64,000 nt of DNA from assembly GCF_014529705.1 (NCBI RefSeq), contig NZ_JAANIH010000006.1, positions 124,001 to 188,000 on the forward strand, written 5' to 3'. The position numbers and the translations under genes are program-made. Origin of the DNA: Bradyrhizobium campsiandrae. GTDB lineage: Bacteria > Pseudomonadota > Alphaproteobacteria > Rhizobiales > Xanthobacteraceae. Under the pieces are notes generated by a model that had not been told where the DNA came from, ran no database searches, and saw only the letters and a list, made by a program, of their open reading frames with translations. Shown here piece by piece: positions 26,249 to 34,892 of this stretch; position 1 is the first letter of the stretch; each line of letters opens with the position of its first letter.

Positions 26249-27145
26249 TCAGATCGCGGCCTTCAGGGCATCCAGTTCTCGATCGAGCGCATGCTGCCAG
26301 CTCGGCGGTGCAATCCCGAAGCGCTCGCGCAGCCGGGTCACATCAAGGCGGGAATTGGCGGGCCGCTTCGCCTTCACGGGAAATTCGTCCGAACGGATCG
26401 GAACGATCTCCTTCACCGCGAAGCTGACGCCCCTCGATTGCAGCCCGGAAACGATTGCCGTCGCAAAGCCGTGCCAGCTGGTCTCGCCCGCGCAGACCAG
26501 ATTGACGACGCCACCTCGCGCCTCGAACATACCGCGAAGCTCCTCGTCGTTCCGCGGCAGCATCGCAACCACCGCTTGCGCAATGGCATGGGCACTTGTC
26601 GGCGCGCCGATCTGGTCGGCAACGATGCGCAGCTGCTCGCGTTCTCCGGCAAGCCGCACGATGGTCTTGAGAAAATTCGCACCTGACGCAGCGTACACCC
26701 AGGACGTCCGCGCGATCACGTGCAGGGAACCGGCCTCGGCGATCGCCAAGTCGCCGGCGAGCTTGCTTTTGCCATACACCGAGAGCGGTCCCGGCGTGCG
26801 GTTCGCGCGCCTGGGGCTTCCACCGGTTCCTTCTAAGCCATAGTCCGTCGAAAAATGCACGAGCGGCACGCCGCGAGGCGCCGCCCATCGGGCGATCGCG
26901 GCAGGCGCGTCCGCGTTGACCCGAAAAGCGAGCTCGCGCTCGTCTTCGGCACGATCGACGGCGGTGTAGGCAGCCGGGTTGACGATCAGATGCGGCTTGA
27001 TCGAGTCCAATCTGTCTGCGAGCTCGTCCGGCCGCGACAGGTCGAACTGTTCCCGCGATGGCGCAACGACGTCGGCTCGTTCGCGAAGCAACGGAAGCAG
27101 AGTTCCGCCCACCTGCCCGGCAGCGCCCGTCAGGAGGATCCTCAT
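26249..27145 (-). CDS. rfbD: dTDP-4-dehydrorhamnose reductase
   Basis: 298 residues of an extended short-chain dehydrogenase. The GAAGQVG nucleotide-binding motif is at residues 7-13, NPAAYTAVDRAE follows near 57, FSTDYG near 97 and VYGKSK near 122 provide the Ser/Thr-Tyr-Lys catalytic set, and RTSWVYA near 146 is typical of RfbD. It catalyses the last step of dTDP-L-rhamnose synthesis, using NAD(P)H. Its ATG is separated from the rfbC stop codon by one base, so the two are coupled in an operon. Confidence 0.93.
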   Translation of the reverse strand: MRILLTGAAGQVGGTLLPLLRERADVVAPSREQFDLSRPDELADRLDSIKPHLIVNPAAYTAVDRAEDERELAFRVNADAPAAIARWAAPRGVPLVHFSTDYGLEGTGGSPRRANRTPGPLSVYGKSKLAGDLAIAEAGSLHVIARTSWVYAASGANFLKTIVRLAGEREQLRIVADQIGAPTSAHAIAQAVVAMLPRNDEELRGMFEARGGVVNLVCAGETSWHGFATAIVSGLQSRGVSFAVKEIVPIRSDEFPVKAKRPANSRLDVTRLRERFGIAPPSWQHALDRELDALKAAI

Positions 27146-27146
27146 G

Positions 27147-27701
27147 TCAAATCTCTCCGTAACGCGGCAGATTCTTCATATCGGCAAGCAATGGCGCATC
27201 GGCATCCTTCGGCGACAGCGAGGGATCTGCGAGGCCCCAGTCGATGCCGATCGCCGGGTCATTCCACCGAATGGAGATCTCGTCCTTCGGGCTGTAGAGC
27301 GCGTCGCATTTGTAGAAGAAGTCGGCCGTCTCGGAGAGAACGGCAAATCCATGCGCGAATCCGCGTGGAACCCACAATTGCCTGCGGTTGTCCTCGCTCA
27401 ATTCGACCGCAACGTGACGCCCAAAATTCGGGCTACCGACTCGAACATCGACAGCAACATCCAAGACTCGACCGCGAAGTGCTGAGACCAGCTTGCCCTG
27501 CGTGAACGGATTCTGCAGATGCAACCCACGCAACACCCCGTGACGCGAGCGTGACAGATTGTCCTGAACGAACGGCCGCGCAATCCCGCTCTGCGCGTAG
27601 CGCTCGAACTGATAAGTCTCCAAGAAAAAGCCGCGTTGATCGCCGAACAGTTTCGGCTCGATGATCAGAACTTCGGGCAGATCCGTCTTGATAACGTTCA
27701 T
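27147..27701 (-). CDS. rfbC: dTDP-4-dehydrorhamnose 3,5-epimerase
   Basis: 184 residues of the RmlC cupin family. PKLFGDQRGFFLETY opens the barrel, VQDNLSRSRHGVLRGLH carries the catalytic-region His, and VDVRVGSPNFGRH, PRGFAHGFAVLSETADFFYKC and WNDPAIGIDW follow in the usual order. It epimerises C3 and C5 of dTDP-4-keto-6-deoxyglucose. ATG 27701 fits the family's usual N-terminus; an in-frame ATG at 27800 would overlap the divergent rfbA gene. It is the first gene of the rfbC-rfbD unit. Confidence 0.94.
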   Translation of the reverse strand: MNVIKTDLPEVLIIEPKLFGDQRGFFLETYQFERYAQSGIARPFVQDNLSRSRHGVLRGLHLQNPFTQGKLVSALRGRVLDVAVDVRVGSPNFGRHVAVELSEDNRRQLWVPRGFAHGFAVLSETADFFYKCDALYSPKDEISIRWNDPAIGIDWGLADPSLSPKDADAPLLADMKNLPRYGEI

Positions 27702-27786
27702 TCCAGCGACTTCCGCTTCGCGCACACATCGATGTTGTGCAGCGCACACTATCTGATATTTTCGAACGGGTAAACCGGAGGGACCA
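27702..27786. promoter_or_regulatory. Divergent promoter region between rfbC and rfbA
   Basis: 85 bases separating the two halves of the dTDP-rhamnose gene set, so both promoters must lie here. AT-rich stretches ACTATCTGATATTTTCG lie in the rfbA-proximal part. No operator is recognised. CGGAGGGACC directly precedes the rfbA start as its ribosome-binding site. Confidence 0.6.
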
Positions 27787-28668
27787 ATGAAGGGAATCAT
27801 CCTCGCTGGCGGAACTGGCTCGCGCCTTTATCCTGTCACGACCGTGGTGTCGAAGCAGCTGCTACCGGTTTTCGACAAACCGATGATCTACTATCCGCTG
27901 TCAACGTTGATGCTCGCTGGAATTCGCGACATCCTCATCATTTCGACTCCGCAGGACAAGCCGCTGTTCCAACGCCTGCTCGGCGATGGATCGGAGATTG
28001 GCGTCAAATTCTCATACGCCACGCAGGAAACACCGCGCGGTCTTGCCGACGCGTTCATCGTTGGCCGCGAATTCGTGGGATCGGATTCCGTCGCTCTTGT
28101 TCTCGGCGACAACATCTTCTACGGCCACGGACTTCCGGAAATGCTCGCCAAGGCCGCAGCGCGCAAGAGCGGCGCCACGATCTTCGGCTATGTCGTCGTC
28201 TCCCCCGAACAATACGGCGTGGTTGAGCTCGACACTGATGGACGCGCGCGATCGATCGAAGAGAAGCCCAAGCAGCCGAAGTCGAATGTGGCCGTAACCG
28301 GGCTTTATTTCTACGACAATGCGGTGGTCGACATCGCCGCAGGGATCAAGCCTTCTGCGCGGGGCGAGATCGAGATCACCGACGTGAACAACGCCTACCT
28401 CAAACGCGGCGATCTGTTCGTCGAGGTGCTCGGGCGCGGGTTCGCCTGGCTCGACACCGGCACGCACGCCTCGCTGGTCGAAGCCAGTCATTTCGTCCAG
28501 ATCCTGGAGCAGCGCCAGGGCTTGCGCATCGCCTGCCCAGAGGAGATCGCATTGCGCCGCGGTTACATCTCCCTCGACGCCTTCACGAAGGTCGCCGAGA
28601 AGACCGCCAAGAGCAGCTACGGCCAGTATCTGCATTCGGTGGCCCGCTCCTTCGCCGCTCAAGCCTGA
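27787..28668 (+). CDS. rfbA: Glucose-1-phosphate thymidylyltransferase
   Basis: 293 residues. [18 protein letters not shown] is the nucleotidyltransferase signature, followed by [29 protein letters not shown] near 80, [10 protein letters not shown] near 108 with the metal-binding Asp, [10 protein letters not shown] near 160 and WLDTGTH near 220, all canonical for RmlA. It makes dTDP-glucose from dTTP and glucose-1-phosphate, the first step to dTDP-L-rhamnose, and is normally inhibited by the end product. rfbB follows 12 bases later. Confidence 0.95.
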   Translation: MKGIILAGGTGSRLYPVTTVVSKQLLPVFDKPMIYYPLSTLMLAGIRDILIISTPQDKPLFQRLLGDGSEIGVKFSYATQETPRGLADAFIVGREFVGSDSVALVLGDNIFYGHGLPEMLAKAAARKSGATIFGYVVVSPEQYGVVELDTDGRARSIEEKPKQPKSNVAVTGLYFYDNAVVDIAAGIKPSARGEIEITDVNNAYLKRGDLFVEVLGRGFAWLDTGTHASLVEASHFVQILEQRQGLRIACPEEIALRRGYISLDAFTKVAEKTAKSSYGQYLHSVARSFAAQA

Positions 28669-28680
28669 GGTAGATCACCC

Positions 28681-29745
28681 ATGCGTTTCAAAGGCTCCAC
28701 GATTTTCGTCACGGGCGGTGCGGGTTTCATTGGCTCCGCGGTCGTCCGTCACCTGCTCCGCGACACGCAGGCGCGCGTCGTCAACATCGACAAGCTGACT
28801 TATGCGGCAAACCTCGAGTCAATTCCGGATGCCGATGCGAACCCACGCTACACATTCGAGAGGCAATGCATTTGTGAGGCTGCCTCGCTGCGCAAGCTGT
28901 TCGAGAAGTACCAGCCGGCCGCGGTGATGAACCTGGCGGCCGAGAGCCATGTCGATCGCTCGATCGACGGCCCCGGCGAATTCATCCAGACCAACATCGT
29001 CGGCACCTTCACGCTGCTTCAGGAGGCGCTGCGATACTGGCGGGCGCTATCCTCGGAGCGCCGCTCGCAGTTCCGCTTCCTCCACATCTCGACCGACGAG
29101 GTGTTCGGATCGCTCGGCAAGGACGGCTACTTCACCGAAACCACGTCCTATTCACCGAATTCGCCCTACTCGGCGAGCAAGGCGTCGTCCGACCATCTGG
29201 TCCGCGCCTGGCGCGAGACCTATGATCTTCCGACGATGGTGACGAACTGCTCGAACAATTACGGGCCTTATCACTTTCCCGAGAAGCTCATTCCCCACAT
29301 CATCATCAAGGGGCTCGCGGGAGAACCGCTGCCGGTTTACGGCGATGGACAGAACATCCGCGACTGGCTCTACGTCGAGGACCATGCCAAGGCGCTGACG
29401 CTTGTGCTCGAGCGCGGTGCGATCGGCGAGACATACAATGTCGGCGGCCGCAACGAGCGCACCAACCTGCACGTCGTGGAAAGCATTTGCGACCTGCTCG
29501 ACGAGATGTCGCCGCACGCGGCAGGCTCCCGACGTGGCCTCATTTCGTTCGTCGCCGACCGCCCTGGTCACGATCGGCGCTACGCCATCGACGCTTCGAA
29601 GCTCGAGCGCGAACTCGGATGGCGGGCGGATGAGAATTTTGAAAGCGGGCTGGCCAAGACCGTTCGCTGGTTCTTCGACAACAGGCCATGGTGGCAAGCC
29701 ATTCTCGATCGCGGCTACCAGCAGAAGCGCATCGGCCTCGGATAG
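28681..29745 (+). CDS. rfbB: dTDP-glucose 4,6-dehydratase
   Basis: 354 residues. [10 protein letters not shown] binds NAD near residue 10; [12 protein letters not shown], then STDEVFG near 139 and YSASKASSD near 164 with the Tyr-x-x-x-Lys pair give the catalytic site. [14 protein letters not shown] and the [15 protein letters not shown] segment are RmlB hallmarks. It converts dTDP-glucose to the 4-keto-6-deoxy sugar, used by rfbC and rfbD. It is the second gene of the rfbA-rfbB operon and is followed by a strong hairpin. Confidence 0.95.
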   Translation: MRFKGSTIFVTGGAGFIGSAVVRHLLRDTQARVVNIDKLTYAANLESIPDADANPRYTFERQCICEAASLRKLFEKYQPAAVMNLAAESHVDRSIDGPGEFIQTNIVGTFTLLQEALRYWRALSSERRSQFRFLHISTDEVFGSLGKDGYFTETTSYSPNSPYSASKASSDHLVRAWRETYDLPTMVTNCSNNYGPYHFPEKLIPHIIIKGLAGEPLPVYGDGQNIRDWLYVEDHAKALTLVLERGAIGETYNVGGRNERTNLHVVESICDLLDEMSPHAAGSRRGLISFVADRPGHDRRYAIDASKLERELGWRADENFESGLAKTVRWFFDNRPWWQAILDRGYQQKRIGLG

Positions 29746-29758
29746 CCCCCTTTCGCCG

Positions 29759-29788
29759 GCGGCCGCCGTCCCGCAAGAGGGCGGCCGC
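29759..29788 (+). terminator. Hairpin after rfbB
   Basis: GCGGCCGCC at 29759-29767 pairs with GGCGGCCGC at 29780-29788, a perfect 9-bp stem with a 12-base loop, 13 bases after the rfbB stop codon. It has no T-tract, so it may terminate weakly. Confidence 0.55.
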
Positions 29789-29816
29789 AGCCCGGCCGCG
29801 TCCAATAGAAGACTGG

Positions 29817-30080
29817 CTAGAGGTAAGGCCGATCCACGCGGCTCTGCGCCATCCAGTCCTTCCACGCGTCTTCATGCTTGGCGTAGAGCTCCAACCAGCG
29901 CCGCTCGCCCGGAGCCGGTTGAGGACCACGCTCGATCGATATCATTTCGGTTCGGGTCGGCGCTCTATCAAGCCGTTCGAACTCGGAGGTCTCCTCGGGC
30001 GTAAGACCGATCAGAACGCGCCTGCCGCCCCCATCGACGAAATATCGTCGCGGCGCATTATTGCTCCTGACGGTAGCCAT
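29817..30080 (-). CDS. Small hypothetical protein
   Basis: 87 residues, soluble and charged. FVDGGGRRVLIGLTPEE near residue 12 is followed by an ERLD helix and, near the end, WLELYAKHEDAWKDW with many aromatic residues. The start at ATG 30080 is fixed by GAGGTG 6 bases upstream; an in-frame start at 30119 lacks a binding site. The family is not recognised. The neighbours give no clue. Confidence 0.6.
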   Translation of the reverse strand: MATVRSNNAPRRYFVDGGGRRVLIGLTPEETSEFERLDRAPTRTEMISIERGPQPAPGERRWLELYAKHEDAWKDWMAQSRVDRPYL

Positions 30081-30208
30081 GGCGCACCTCTTTCGCGATC
30101 GACGGGCGGCTAGGATCAACAGGACACTCCCGAAAGAACCGTGCGTAATCTAGTAAGGACATGAGTGGGGGAACAATGTCGGGAGCGACGTAACCTTGCC
30201 GGTTATGG

Positions 30209-30385
30209 TTACCGTTGCGCGCCCTGCCATCCGTCAACCCCAGTCCGAATGCATGGCGGCTGCGACAAGGCCGGTGCCGCCGCGCCCACGCGCTCAAGGC
30301 GATCGTCGTCCCTCGCGTGCCCACGCCCCGCATAACTGACGCGCAAGTCGGCAAAGGCCGAAATCAGCAATGACGCCTGTGTCAT
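30209..30385 (-). CDS. Possible 58-residue small protein
   Basis: An open frame starting MTQASLLISAFADLRVSY, with AGAGGGAG at a suitable distance before the ATG (30383-30385). The second half is Arg/Ala-rich with no predicted domain, and its codon use is only moderately like that of the neighbours. The ribosome-binding site is the main support. It may be noncoding; there is no other evidence for it. Confidence 0.28.
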   Translation of the reverse strand: MTQASLLISAFADLRVSYAGRGHARDDDRLERVGAAAPALSQPPCIRTGVDGWQGAQR

Positions 30386-30541
30386 GCAGAGCTCCCTCTG
30401 CTCGCGGATACTGCCATCTTCGTTCGCTGCACGTCTATTCTCACCCTACAGTTGTCTTTACACAACAACGATGATCGCTGATTTTTTCACCAAGGGCGGG
30501 AATTCTTGAGCAGCAATGTGCATGCTTCCCGATCGTTTGCA

Positions 30542-30697
30542 TCACCCGATCAGCCAGAGGAAGAATTTCAGCGACAGCAGAATGATGAAATAGGCCCATC
30601 CCGCCATTGCGATCAACGCGACGCCGAGAAAAGCGCCTTCGAATGCTCGTTCTCTTATCTTCGCCAGAGGCTTCTCGGACAGCGTTTTTTGAAGCAT
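30542..30697 (-). CDS. 51-residue single-pass membrane protein
   Basis: The frame encodes a basic/acidic N-terminal helix (MLQKTLSEKPLAKIRER) followed by a long hydrophobic stretch of about 30 residues (GAFLGVALIAMAGWAYF, then IILLSLKFFLWLIG) up to the stop. An in-frame TAG five codons before the ATG limits the start. The ribosome-binding site is modest (AGAAG). Such positive-inside small membrane proteins are often missed in annotation. Function unknown; no recognised family. It lies alone in a 1.2 kb stretch with little other coding. Confidence 0.5.
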   Translation of the reverse strand: MLQKTLSEKPLAKIRERAFEGAFLGVALIAMAGWAYFIILLSLKFFLWLIG

Positions 30698-31193
30698 CTC
30701 GATCTTCTTCTATTCGTATCGTTTGCACTGATCATAACCGAACGAATTCGACGATCTCGTGACGACGCGAACGAGAAGCGGCCGATGTTCAAACATGCTC
30801 CATCACGATCTCTGTCTTCAACGAATTTTGAATCGATGCGGCAACCAGCGTCGAGCGACGGAACAATATCTCCGAAGACGTCCTTGATCGATGTCCGAAG
30901 GGATTCGAGAGATTGCAACTTTCAAGAGAGTCGGTCGAACTGCATGCTCAGATTTGGTCGCCGCGCCTTGCGGCGATCGCGCCACCCTGCGGGCGACATG
31001 TCCTGGAGCTGCGGCATTGGGCAGACCGGCACGACATCCACAAAAACCCCGGAGTTGTACGGAGCCCCGGGCGCCGATTTTATCGCGGTAAGGTTGAGCA
31101 GTTAGCTTAATCCGCGTTGTTTGTTGCGAAGTCTCACCGATCGCATATCCATTTCCGCACCGGGCTTCCCCCAAGGCCCGGCCCCACCCAAGC
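30698..31193. other. Intergenic stretch without supported genes
   Basis: About 500 bases, with base composition less GC-rich than the coding regions around it. Both strands have short open frames without family resemblance or good ribosome-binding sites. I see no tRNA, IS end or operator. Confidence 0.4.
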
Positions 31194-31230
31194 AAAGCCG
31201 CCGAGCGACATGGGTCCGCTTGGCGGCTTT
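31194..31230 (+). promoter_or_regulatory. Leader hairpin upstream of the SANT-like gene
   Basis: AAAGCCGCC at 31194-31202 and GGCGGCTTT at 31222-31230 form a perfect 9-bp stem with a 19-base loop, followed by a G/T-rich stretch. It ends 34 bases before ATG 31265 and just upstream of AGGAGG. It may be a terminator of an upstream transcript or an attenuator-like leader for the small gene. Confidence 0.45.
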
Positions 31231-31264
31231 GTCGTTGTGTCGTTGCAGGAGGATTATTTCGGTT

Positions 31265-31438
31265 ATGGCGCGGAAGCCCTGGTCGTTCAAGGAAGACCGC
31301 CGGCTCATGGAGCTGGCGAAATCTTCGACATCGCTGGAGGAAGCGGCAAAGCAGCTCGGACGATCGCCCGACGCAATCAAGCGCATGGCTTTGCGTCTCG
31401 GCCTGGCGTTGAAATCGAAGGCCGCCAAGAAGGGCTAG
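31265..31438 (+). CDS. 57-residue SANT/Myb-like helix-turn-helix protein
   Basis: The frame gives MARKPWSFKEDRRLMELA, then SLEEAAKQLGRSPDAIKRMA, then a basic tail (KSKAAKKG). W-x-x-x-E-D-x-x-L followed by a helix-turn-helix with RSPDAIKRM is the pattern of bacterial SANT-like mini-proteins that may bind DNA. AGGAGG lies at 13-18 bases upstream. Longer in-frame starts exist from 31121, but only this one has a good site. It stands alone, and no target is suggested by the neighbours. Confidence 0.75.
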   Translation: MARKPWSFKEDRRLMELAKSSTSLEEAAKQLGRSPDAIKRMALRLGLALKSKAAKKG

Positions 31439-31655
31439 TGCCCATACGCCGGGTGAGCGGTAATGGGAGAGACAGGCGATTGTCGCCGGCACGAACTGGA
31501 TATAGGGGCAGAACGACGCCTTTCCGGCGCCACAGCGCTCTCGATCTCCTCATCCCACGATGCTAGACTTCCCAATTGAACGTCGGTTGTTTCTCGCTGC
31601 GGACGATCGCTCGATACCTCGGTGTCCCGCCGAAGATCCGCTGGAGGATTGCACC

Positions 31656-31907
31656 ATGGTGTCCCGTGCTCTCGCCGTAGCTTTGCTCCTGGCCCTGCCC
31701 TCGATAGCGTGGGCACAAGGCCCCGTCCGCTTCGGATTTCCCAACGGGGCGCCTTGGTGTGCTTTTGGTTTCGATTGCAGATTCCTGAATTTCCACGAAT
31801 GCGCCGACTGGGTTTATGATCCCGCGCGCAACTGCCTCCGGAATCCCTACTTCGCTGCGCGCTACCCGACCAATGTCGACAAGGGCTGGTCCTACAATCG
31901 ACGGTGA
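31656..31907 (+). CDS. DUF3551-type small secreted protein
   Basis: 83 residues with a signal peptide (VSRALAVALLLALPSIAWAQG) and a short mature part holding three Cys residues in a pattern WCAFGFDCRFLNFHECADW. This matches the DUF3551 group, which is frequent in Bradyrhizobium; its function is unknown. GGAGG is 7-11 bases upstream of ATG 31656. Cysteines probably form disulfides in the periplasm. Confidence 0.72.
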   Translation: MVSRALAVALLLALPSIAWAQGPVRFGFPNGAPWCAFGFDCRFLNFHECADWVYDPARNCLRNPYFAARYPTNVDKGWSYNRR

Positions 31908-32135
31908 GGCCGCAGCTCACGGGCGCCCGCCTGCCGGGGCGACCGGCCTTCTGGGTTGCCCACGGGCTCCCGCTTGCGGATGACGGGAATTCGAGCCCGT
32001 GATGAGCGTGAGTTCCAGCGAATGGAACTGCCGGCGCCCCAGCATTATTCCTGAAACGAGCCGTTAACGGACTGTTGGCCGCTGTAGGCGACCAAACCGG
32101 CCCGCGATCGCCTTAAACCGTATTTTAGAGGCTCC

Positions 32136-32166
32136 AAGGTTAAGGTTATCTCATCCGTTTAACCTT
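32136..32166. promoter_or_regulatory. Inverted repeat overlapping the leader of the EAL gene
   Basis: AAGGTTAA at 32136-32143 and TTAACCTT at 32159-32166 are a perfect 8-bp inverted repeat with a 15-base gap, ending 10 bases before ATG 32177. The left arm also forms a direct duplicate AAGGTTAAGGTTA. It could be an operator, or a hairpin that hides the weak ribosome-binding site. Confidence 0.4.
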
Positions 32167-32176
32167 CGCGGGCTGG

Positions 32177-33769
32177 ATGAAAGCAACACGGCCGAGACTC
32201 TCGATGGCGGCGCTCGTGCTTGCAGGCATGGCGGCGTTCGCGCTCGCGGGCCACATCGCCGCGACGCGCTTCATCCATGATCAGCAAATGCGTCAGCTCC
32301 ATGAGTTGACCGAAGTGGTGCTGCACCGGTCGGAACTCGCCGTCGACTTCGCGACGGCAAGCCTTGACGATCTGGCCGGCCGCGGACTTGCGACATGCGC
32401 GCCCGCTTCGCTTCAGGCGATCCGACTGCACGTCTACCAACGCTCCGCCGTGAAGGATGTCCGTCTGGTCAATTCCGACGGCTCGGTGATCTGCTCGGCC
32501 TATTCCGAGACGCTCGAATTCGACAAAGGCTGGGTCGATCGGGCGGACATGCTCGCGTCGCGCGATTCGAAATTGATGCTGTTTCGCGTCGAGCAGTTCG
32601 GTGGTGACGCACTCGGCGTGCTCAGGGACATCGGCGACAAGAAAGCGCTGGTCGCCATTCTCGGCATCAATTCCAGCCTGTTCGACATCATGCCGGCCGA
32701 GCTGCGCGCGCACGGCGAGGTGCTGCTCGCACTGAAGAACGGCGCAAGGCTCGGCGAATTCGCGCTCGAGGCCGACAAGGCGCTGACGCATGCGATCGAC
32801 TTCGAAAAGAGCTCGACGCGTTATCCGCTGCGCGTGATCATCCGCATCGACAAGTCCGTGCTGTCGACATGGAACAGCCAGGCCTACTGGCCCACGATGA
32901 CGGTTGCGCTCGCGCTCGGTGTCCTGTTCGGCATCCTGCTGTCACGGGCCCGGCGCATGGAAGGGCCGGTTGCCGACCTCGATCGCGCGCTGACGCGCGG
33001 CGAATTCAGGCCCTATTTCCAGCCGATCTTCGATCTGCGCACCCGCGAGATCAGAGGCTGTGAGATCCTGGCACGCTGGCTGCGTGAGGACGGCACGGTG
33101 GTGCCGCCGATGAACTTCATTCCGCTGGCGGAATCCAGCGGGCGGATCGAAGCCATGACCTGGCAGTTGCTCCACCAGGCGCTGACCGACCTCCAGCCGC
33201 AGCTGAAAGCCGACAAGGACTTCAAGCTCTCGTTCAATGTGGTGCCCAGGCATATCCTCGGCGCCGGCTTCGTCGAGACGCTCCGCAGCACCGTCGCTGC
33301 GGCACGAGTGTCCGCACGGCAGATCATGATCGAGGTGACCGAGCGCGACGAGCTCGACGATCTGACGCGCGCTGCAGCCGTGGTGGGCGAGCTGCGCGAT
33401 TACGGCTTTCGCGTTGCCATCGATGACGTCGGCGTCGGCCATAGCGGGCTGTCGCGACTGAAAGGGCTCGGCGCCAACACGATCAAGATCGACAAGTTCT
33501 TCGTCGACACCATCACGGCGGACGCCTCGACCACGACCATCGTGGAGATGCTGGTGGCGCTCGCCAGAGATTTCCACATGACCGTGGTAGCGGAAGGCAT
33601 CGAGACCGAGGAGCAGGTCCGCGCCCTGGTTTCGTGCGGCGTGGGAGAAGGGCAGGGCTACCTCGTTGCAGCGCCTCTACCCTTTGCCGGTTTTTGCGAA
33701 TTGATGGCGTCGCAGCGCACCGCCGCCGCAATTTCAGCTCAGGCTGCCGGCGCCGTGCTGGTCGCCTGA
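32177..33769 (+). CDS. c-di-GMP phosphodiesterase, EAL domain with periplasmic sensor (CSS-like)
   Basis: 530 residues. Membrane helix 1 is at about 10-28, a periplasmic domain at 30-235 contains ICSAYSE (a variant of the CSS motif), and helix 2 is at about 240-257. The EAL domain follows from about 270: CEILARW (EAL reads EIL), SFNVVPRH, MIEVTERD, AIDDVGVGHSG, IKIDKFF, VAEGIETEEQ and GQGYLVAAP. The Glu, Asn, Glu, Asp-Asp, Lys, Glu and Gln catalytic and metal residues are kept, but loop 6 (DDFGTG) reads DDVGVG. There is no GGDEF domain. It is probably an active enzyme hydrolysing c-di-GMP under redox or ligand control from the periplasm; activity is inferred. Confidence 0.85.
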   Translation: MKATRPRLSMAALVLAGMAAFALAGHIAATRFIHDQQMRQLHELTEVVLHRSELAVDFATASLDDLAGRGLATCAPASLQAIRLHVYQRSAVKDVRLVNSDGSVICSAYSETLEFDKGWVDRADMLASRDSKLMLFRVEQFGGDALGVLRDIGDKKALVAILGINSSLFDIMPAELRAHGEVLLALKNGARLGEFALEADKALTHAIDFEKSSTRYPLRVIIRIDKSVLSTWNSQAYWPTMTVALALGVLFGILLSRARRMEGPVADLDRALTRGEFRPYFQPIFDLRTREIRGCEILARWLREDGTVVPPMNFIPLAESSGRIEAMTWQLLHQALTDLQPQLKADKDFKLSFNVVPRHILGAGFVETLRSTVAAARVSARQIMIEVTERDELDDLTRAAAVVGELRDYGFRVAIDDVGVGHSGLSRLKGLGANTIKIDKFFVDTITADASTTTIVEMLVALARDFHMTVVAEGIETEEQVRALVSCGVGEGQGYLVAAPLPFAGFCELMASQRTAAAISAQAAGAVLVA

Positions 33770-33932
33770 CTGATCCGGCTGGCCCGCGTTCGGACGACCG
33801 GGCAAGACGCCGCCACCGATACGTCCCCTTGGGAGCCACCAGTCGGTTGCAAGCCATCCACGATGTGCGCACTCTTAACGATGTTATCCGCTTTTGGGAG
33901 CGGCGCGCCGGCCGAGCGGCTATGATGCCGAA

Positions 33933-34298
33933 ATGCGCCGAAATCATCTCATCGCAGCGGCGGCCATCTGCCTTGCGCTGATCGTCTACGCCACACTGGC
34001 CACGCTTGCTGGCAGGCCGGTCCTGCTCGGCCATGCCGAAGCCTATTGGGTCGTCGTCATCGAGCGCTTCAGCGCCTATTGCCTGCTCGGCTTCCTGCTG
34101 TCCTTTCTGCTGCCGGGACGCTTCGGGCTGGCTTGCGCATTCGTGGTCGCCGTCGCCATCGGGCTCGAAGTGTTGCAGGCGATGGTGCCCGACCGCGATC
34201 CGGCGTTCATCGACGTGCTGCAAAAGGCCGCCGGCGGCACCCTCGGCGTCATCCTCGCCCAGACCATTCTGGCTTTCCTGCCCAGACCACCGTCCTGA
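33933..34298 (+). CDS. VanZ-like membrane protein
   Basis: About 121 residues with four membrane helices. The signature near the end, GLEVLQAMVPDRDPAFIDVLQKAAGG, is the VanZ family pattern (E-x-x-Q ... R ... D-x-x-x-N/K-x-x-G). VanZ-like proteins are small membrane proteins of unclear role, in some cases linked to teicoplanin resistance. ATG 33933 follows an in-frame AT-rich stretch; the longer start at 33894 is less likely. Convergent with the CHRD gene. Confidence 0.72.
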   Translation: MRRNHLIAAAAICLALIVYATLATLAGRPVLLGHAEAYWVVVIERFSAYCLLGFLLSFLLPGRFGLACAFVVAVAIGLEVLQAMVPDRDPAFIDVLQKAAGGTLGVILAQTILAFLPRPPS

Positions 34299-34341
34299 CG
34301 CGGGCGCGGCCTCGGCGCACATCGCGGCGATGCGCGGCAGC

Positions 34342-34770
34342 TTACTTGGCCATCTGCACGCGCAGGTCACCGCCTGGATTGGCTGCGGTATGAATGTTCG
34401 TATTCCATTTGCCGGCCAGCAGATCGGCAGCCTGCGCCTCGGTGAGGGTCGCGGTGCCCTGGATCGGACTTTGCGTCGACTTGAACGGCAGCGCGATGCC
34501 GGCGTTCTTGCCGGCTTCGCTCGGTCCATGGAAATGCGCGCCGAGCGCCGGCCCGGTCAGACCTGCGTAGGTGACGGTGTAGGTGAGGAGCTTCGTCTCG
34601 GTGTCGAACGCCGCCTCGGCCTTGCCCGAGCCGGAACTCGTATTGGGCGGCACTTCGTTGCCGCCCTTGAGTTCCGCATGCAATTTGACGAGTTCGGCCC
34701 TGGCCGCCGTCACGAGAAGATGCGGAAGCACAAAAACCAAGGCACCGACCAGGTACACGGCTCTCATCAT
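34342..34770 (-). CDS. Exported CHRD-domain protein
   Basis: About 142 residues with a signal peptide (MMRAVYLVGALVFVLPHLLVTAARAE). The mature protein matches the CHRD domain: LHAELKGGNEVPP, GSGKAEAAFD, LTYTVTYAGLTGPALGAHFHGP, and NIHTAANPGGDLRVQM at the end. CHRD proteins are secreted beta-sandwich proteins; their bacterial role is not established. GGGAGG precedes ATG 34770. Its neighbours are unrelated, and it appears to be a single-gene unit. Confidence 0.85.
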   Translation of the reverse strand: MMRAVYLVGALVFVLPHLLVTAARAELVKLHAELKGGNEVPPNTSSGSGKAEAAFDTETKLLTYTVTYAGLTGPALGAHFHGPSEAGKNAGIALPFKSTQSPIQGTATLTEAQAADLLAGKWNTNIHTAANPGGDLRVQMAK

Positions 34771-34892
34771 GGCAACCTCCCAGCCCGGATCCCGTTGGTC
34801 CCGACCTGCTCCAGCGTGAAACCCTGGAGGTCGCGCCAAATCCGGCCGACTGATTATGCCTGATTCGAACGACCGCCGCCGAAGCGACGGAC

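Noticed and set aside
30058..30354. Minus-strand frame with MSLLDYARFFREC tail overlapping the next gene start
   Set aside because: No ribosome-binding site before the inner ATG and no domain; the gene starting at 30080 has a clear site.
31970..32010. GACGGGAATTCGAGCCCGTG, resembling a tRNA T arm
   Set aside because: The loop is 8 bases, no acceptor or anticodon arm fits, and no CCA follows.
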